Assembly (NCBI RefSeq): GCF_017355855.1
Contig: NZ_JAFEWD010000001.1
Location: forward strand, 372,001 to 436,000
DNA from: Pedobacter sp. SYSU D00535
GTDB lineage: Bacteria > Bacteroidota > Bacteroidia > Sphingobacteriales > Sphingobacteriaceae
Length of the DNA: 64,000 nt
Direction of reading: 5' to 3'
Part shown: positions 61,785 to 64,000 of the stretch, piece by piece
Layout of the letters: each line of letters begins with the position of its first letter
Position numbering within the stretch: position 1 is the first letter of the stretch
Program-made: the position numbers and the translations under genes
Notes under the pieces: generated by a model
Seen by the model: only the letters and a program-made list of their open reading frames with translations
Databases searched by the model: none
What the model was told of the DNA's origin: nothing

Positions 61785-63827
61785 ATGACGATGATTATGA
61801 ACCGGATTTTTGCAAAAGGAAGCATTGCTTTATTTGCTGCATCAGTGGCTTTGGGAGCGCAGGCACAGGAGAAAAGCCTTGTGAATACTTCGAAAAGCCC
61901 TTACGCGAAGTTACAAAGTGTTAACATGGATGAGGTGACCTGGACGGACGGCTTTTGGGCTGATCGTTTCAAAGTGGCCCGCGAGAGCATGGTGCCTAAT
62001 ATGTGGCGGATTTATAATGACGCCGAAATTAGTCACGCTTTCAAAAATTTCCAGATCGCGGCGGGTTTAGATACCGGCTCGCATAAGGGGCCATCTTTCC
62101 ACGACGGCGACTACTACAAAACATTGGAAGCGGTAGCAAGTATGTATGCTGCCACCAGGGACAAACGCCTGGATGAAATGATGGACAAGGCCATTGCCGT
62201 GATTGCAAAGTCGCAACGCGAGGATGGTTACATCTACACCAAGGCGATGATCGACCAGCGCAAGACCGGAGAAAAGAACCAGTTTCAGGATCGGTTGAGC
62301 TTTGAGGCTTATAACATCGGGCACTTGATGACGGCAGCTTGCGTTCACTACAGGGCAACCGGCAAAACCAACCTGATGAACGTGGCGAAGAAAGCTACAG
62401 ACTATTTGTACCGGTTCTATAAGCAAGCCTCGCCTACATTGGCAAGGAATGCGATTTGTCCTTCTCACTACATGGGAACTGTGGAGATGTATCGCACCAC
62501 TCGCGATCCCCGCTACCTTGAATTGGCGAAGAATCTGATCGATATTAAAGGAAAAATCAACGATGGAACTGACGATAATCAGGACCGTATTCCTTTCCGC
62601 GAGCAGAAAAAAGCGATGGGCCACGCGGTAAGAGCGAACTATCTGTATGCAGGTGTGGCGGATGTCTATGCTGAAACAGGCGATGAAACGCTGATCAATA
62701 CGCTGAATCTGATGTGGGACGACGTAACTTCGCACAAGATGTACATTACTGGTGGCTGTGGTTCTTTGTATGACGGTGTTTCCCCTGATGGAACTTCCTA
62801 CAACCCGACAGAGGTTCAAAAGATTCACCAGGCCTTTGGACGCGACTACCAATTGCCCAATCACACTGCCCATAACGAAACTTGCGCTAACATCGGAAAT
62901 GTGTTATGGAACTGGCGGATGCTACAGCTAAGTGGTGAGGCGAAGTATGCCGACGTGATGGAACTTGCATTGTACAATAGTGTCTTATCCGGCATTAGTT
63001 TGGATGGAAAAAACTTCTTGTACACCAACCCTCTGGCTTTTTCAGACGAGCTACCATTTAAACAGCGCTGGTCAAAAGACCGCGTCCCATATATCGGATT
63101 GTCGAACTGCTGTCCTCCTAACGTAGTGCGTACCATTGCGCAGATTGCCAGCTACGCTTATAGTGTTTCTGACAAAGGATTGTGGCTGCACCTATATGGC
63201 GGCAACAAACTGAGCACCAAGTTGAAGGACGGCTCTAAGTTGAGCCTGACCCAAGAAACAGGTTACCCCTGGAACGGGAATATTAATCTTACTATAAAAG
63301 AAACATCAGCGAAACCATACTCGCTGTTTTTGAGAATTCCCGGATGGGCATCCAGTGCGAAGGTTTTGGTGAACGGAAAGGCAGTTGATGCTGCTGTAAA
63401 GCCCGGTTCTTATGCCGAGCTAAATCGCAAATGGAAAAAAGGAGATAAGGTGGAACTGGTTCTTCCGATGGAAGCGAAACTGGTGGAAGCAAATCCCCTT
63501 GTAGAAGAAACAAGAAATCAGGTGGCCGTAAAAAGAGGTCCGGTGGTTTATTGTTTAGAGTCACAGGATCTACCAAATTTGGATATTACCAATGTGGTGG
63601 TTCCCGCAACGATCAGTCTGCAGCCGAAGCCAATCACGATTGATGGCGCACAGGTGATGAGCCTGGAAGGTGTAGCTAAAAGCGTAGAACCAAAAGATTG
63701 GAAGAATACACTTTATAGAGAAGTATCCACTGCTGATAAAACCACTTCCATTCGCCTGATCCCTTATTTCGCCTGGGGCAACAGAGGTCACGCGGAAATG
63801 TCAGTTTGGTTGCCAGTCAGCAGATAA
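61785..63827 (+). CDS. Beta-L-arabinofuranosidase-type hydrolase, GH127
   Basis: The 680-residue exported protein (signal peptide ending ALGAQAQ at residue 28) has the GH127 (alpha/alpha)6 barrel (about 45-440) and beta-sandwich tail (about 450-680). The zinc/cysteine catalytic site is visible: E365 and C367 in HNETCANIG, and C442-C443 in GLSNCCPPN, matching the Zn-bound Cys nucleophile arrangement of the family. Characterised members release beta-L-arabinofuranose; one in the Bacteroides rhamnogalacturonan-II system acts on aceric acid, so the substrate here is open. The start at 61785 is used; ATG codons at 61791 and 61797 are possible alternatives. The RuBisCO-like gene follows after 46 bp. 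Confidence 0.92.
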   Translation: MTMIMNRIFAKGSIALFAASVALGAQAQEKSLVNTSKSPYAKLQSVNMDEVTWTDGFWADRFKVARESMVPNMWRIYNDAEISHAFKNFQIAAGLDTGSHKGPSFHDGDYYKTLEAVASMYAATRDKRLDEMMDKAIAVIAKSQREDGYIYTKAMIDQRKTGEKNQFQDRLSFEAYNIGHLMTAACVHYRATGKTNLMNVAKKATDYLYRFYKQASPTLARNAICPSHYMGTVEMYRTTRDPRYLELAKNLIDIKGKINDGTDDNQDRIPFREQKKAMGHAVRANYLYAGVADVYAETGDETLINTLNLMWDDVTSHKMYITGGCGSLYDGVSPDGTSYNPTEVQKIHQAFGRDYQLPNHTAHNETCANIGNVLWNWRMLQLSGEAKYADVMELALYNSVLSGISLDGKNFLYTNPLAFSDELPFKQRWSKDRVPYIGLSNCCPPNVVRTIAQIASYAYSVSDKGLWLHLYGGNKLSTKLKDGSKLSLTQETGYPWNGNINLTIKETSAKPYSLFLRIPGWASSAKVLVNGKAVDAAVKPGSYAELNRKWKKGDKVELVLPMEAKLVEANPLVEETRNQVAVKRGPVVYCLESQDLPNLDITNVVVPATISLQPKPITIDGAQVMSLEGVAKSVEPKDWKNTLYREVSTADKTTSIRLIPYFAWGNRGHAEMSVWLPVSR

Positions 63828-63873
63828 TATTTTTATTGACCCTTAAAGATTAAGATCTGTATCTAGCTTTAAC

Positions 63874-64000
63874 ATGGAAAGAATCAAAGCGACCTATTAC
63901 ATAGAAACACCGTACGAGCTGGAGAAAGCTGCCCAAGTGCTGGCGGGAGAACAGTCATCCGGCACCTTTGTGGAAATTCCCGGTGAAACGGAGGAACTAA
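63874..64000 (+). CDS. RuBisCO-like protein, N-terminal fragment (cut by window edge)
   Basis: From the ATG at 63874, 42 codons reach the window end without a stop. The visible sequence (MERIKATYYIETPYELEKAA, then VLAGEQSSGTFVEIPGETEEL) fits the start of the RuBisCO large-subunit N-terminal domain in form IV RuBisCO-like proteins, where A-GEQS-GTF is a recognisable block. These proteins do not fix CO2. Described members act as enolases or isomerases in methionine salvage, or as the 3-oxo-isoapionate-4-phosphate decarboxylase (OiaX) of D-apiose catabolism. Being in a pectin locus, an apiose-type sugar-acid decarboxylase is the best guess. Active-site residues lie off the edge. Confidence 0.75.
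   Translation, partial: MERIKATYYIETPYELEKAAQVLAGEQSSGTFVEIPGETEEL

Noticed and set aside
63874-64000. Carbon fixation by a true RuBisCO
   Set aside because: The N-terminus fits form IV RuBisCO-like proteins, there is no phosphoribulokinase or small subunit in the window, and the context is sugar catabolism.

Overview
The window looks like the chromosome of a Bacteroidota bacterium, most likely a soil or plant-associated member of the Sphingobacteriaceae (Pedobacter/Mucilaginibacter-like). The evidence is a SusC/SusD pair, FecI/FecR-type regulation, a T9SS sorting domain, WbqC and GIN-domain proteins, TAnnTTTG-type promoters and few purine-rich ribosome binding sites. No rRNA, tRNA, CRISPR array, insertion sequence or integrase was seen.

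Layout. Positions 1-11.6 kb are core genes: a glycosyltransferase (cut by the left edge), a lipid A-type acyltransferase, WbqC, CorA, MgtE, a CPA1 antiporter, bioB with a good promoter and terminator, a frameshifted DsbA-family gene, a FUSC protein and a PAS histidine kinase. Positions 11.6-23 kb are accessory: a small secreted repeat protein, an FMN split-barrel protein, a PAS-LuxR regulator convergent with a membrane-anchored P-loop ATPase, a lone response regulator, a LA_2272-type surface repeat protein, a GIN-domain lipoprotein, an ECF sigma/FecR pair followed by an STN + carboxypeptidase-like + LA_2272 repeat protein, and two methyltransferases.

Positions 23-64 kb are dominated by carbohydrate utilisation centred on L-rhamnose-containing pectin. 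Block A (23.2-36.3 kb, + strand) has two GH78 rhamnosidases, a five-bladed propeller glycosidase, an orphan GH2 C-terminal domain, a GntR-type sensor-regulator, a beta-helix hydrolase (GH141-like), an exported rhamnose-mutarotase-like lipoprotein, a Gfo/Idh/MocA oxidoreductase and a sodium:solute symporter. A minus-strand island (36.3-40.9 kb: DsbA/FrnE, YwnB-like, Rrf2, FG-GAP/T9SS protein) separates it from block B. Block B (41.1-64 kb) starts with a divergent IclR regulator and SusC/SusD, followed by GH2, a signal-less solute-binding-like protein, two CaiB/BaiF CoA-transferases, a second signal-less solute-binding-like protein, a Gfo/Idh/MocA oxidoreductase, a MaoC hydratase, a FucP-like symporter, GH106, GH127, and the first 42 codons of a RuBisCO-like protein at the right edge.

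How it may work (inference): SusCD imports pectin oligosaccharides; GH78/GH106/GH2/GH127/GH141-like enzymes remove sugars in the periplasm; SSS and FucP symporters bring monosaccharides inward; oxidoreductases and the RuBisCO-like protein catabolise uncommon sugars, D-apiose being the best-known case. The enzyme set resembles that used against rhamnogalacturonan-II. The most unusual part is the tightly overlapping set at 50.6-56.8 kb, which puts acyl-CoA chemistry (CoA-transferases, MaoC) and two apparently cytoplasmic solute-binding-protein folds inside a glycan locus, with no ABC permease. I know of no described pathway with this composition.
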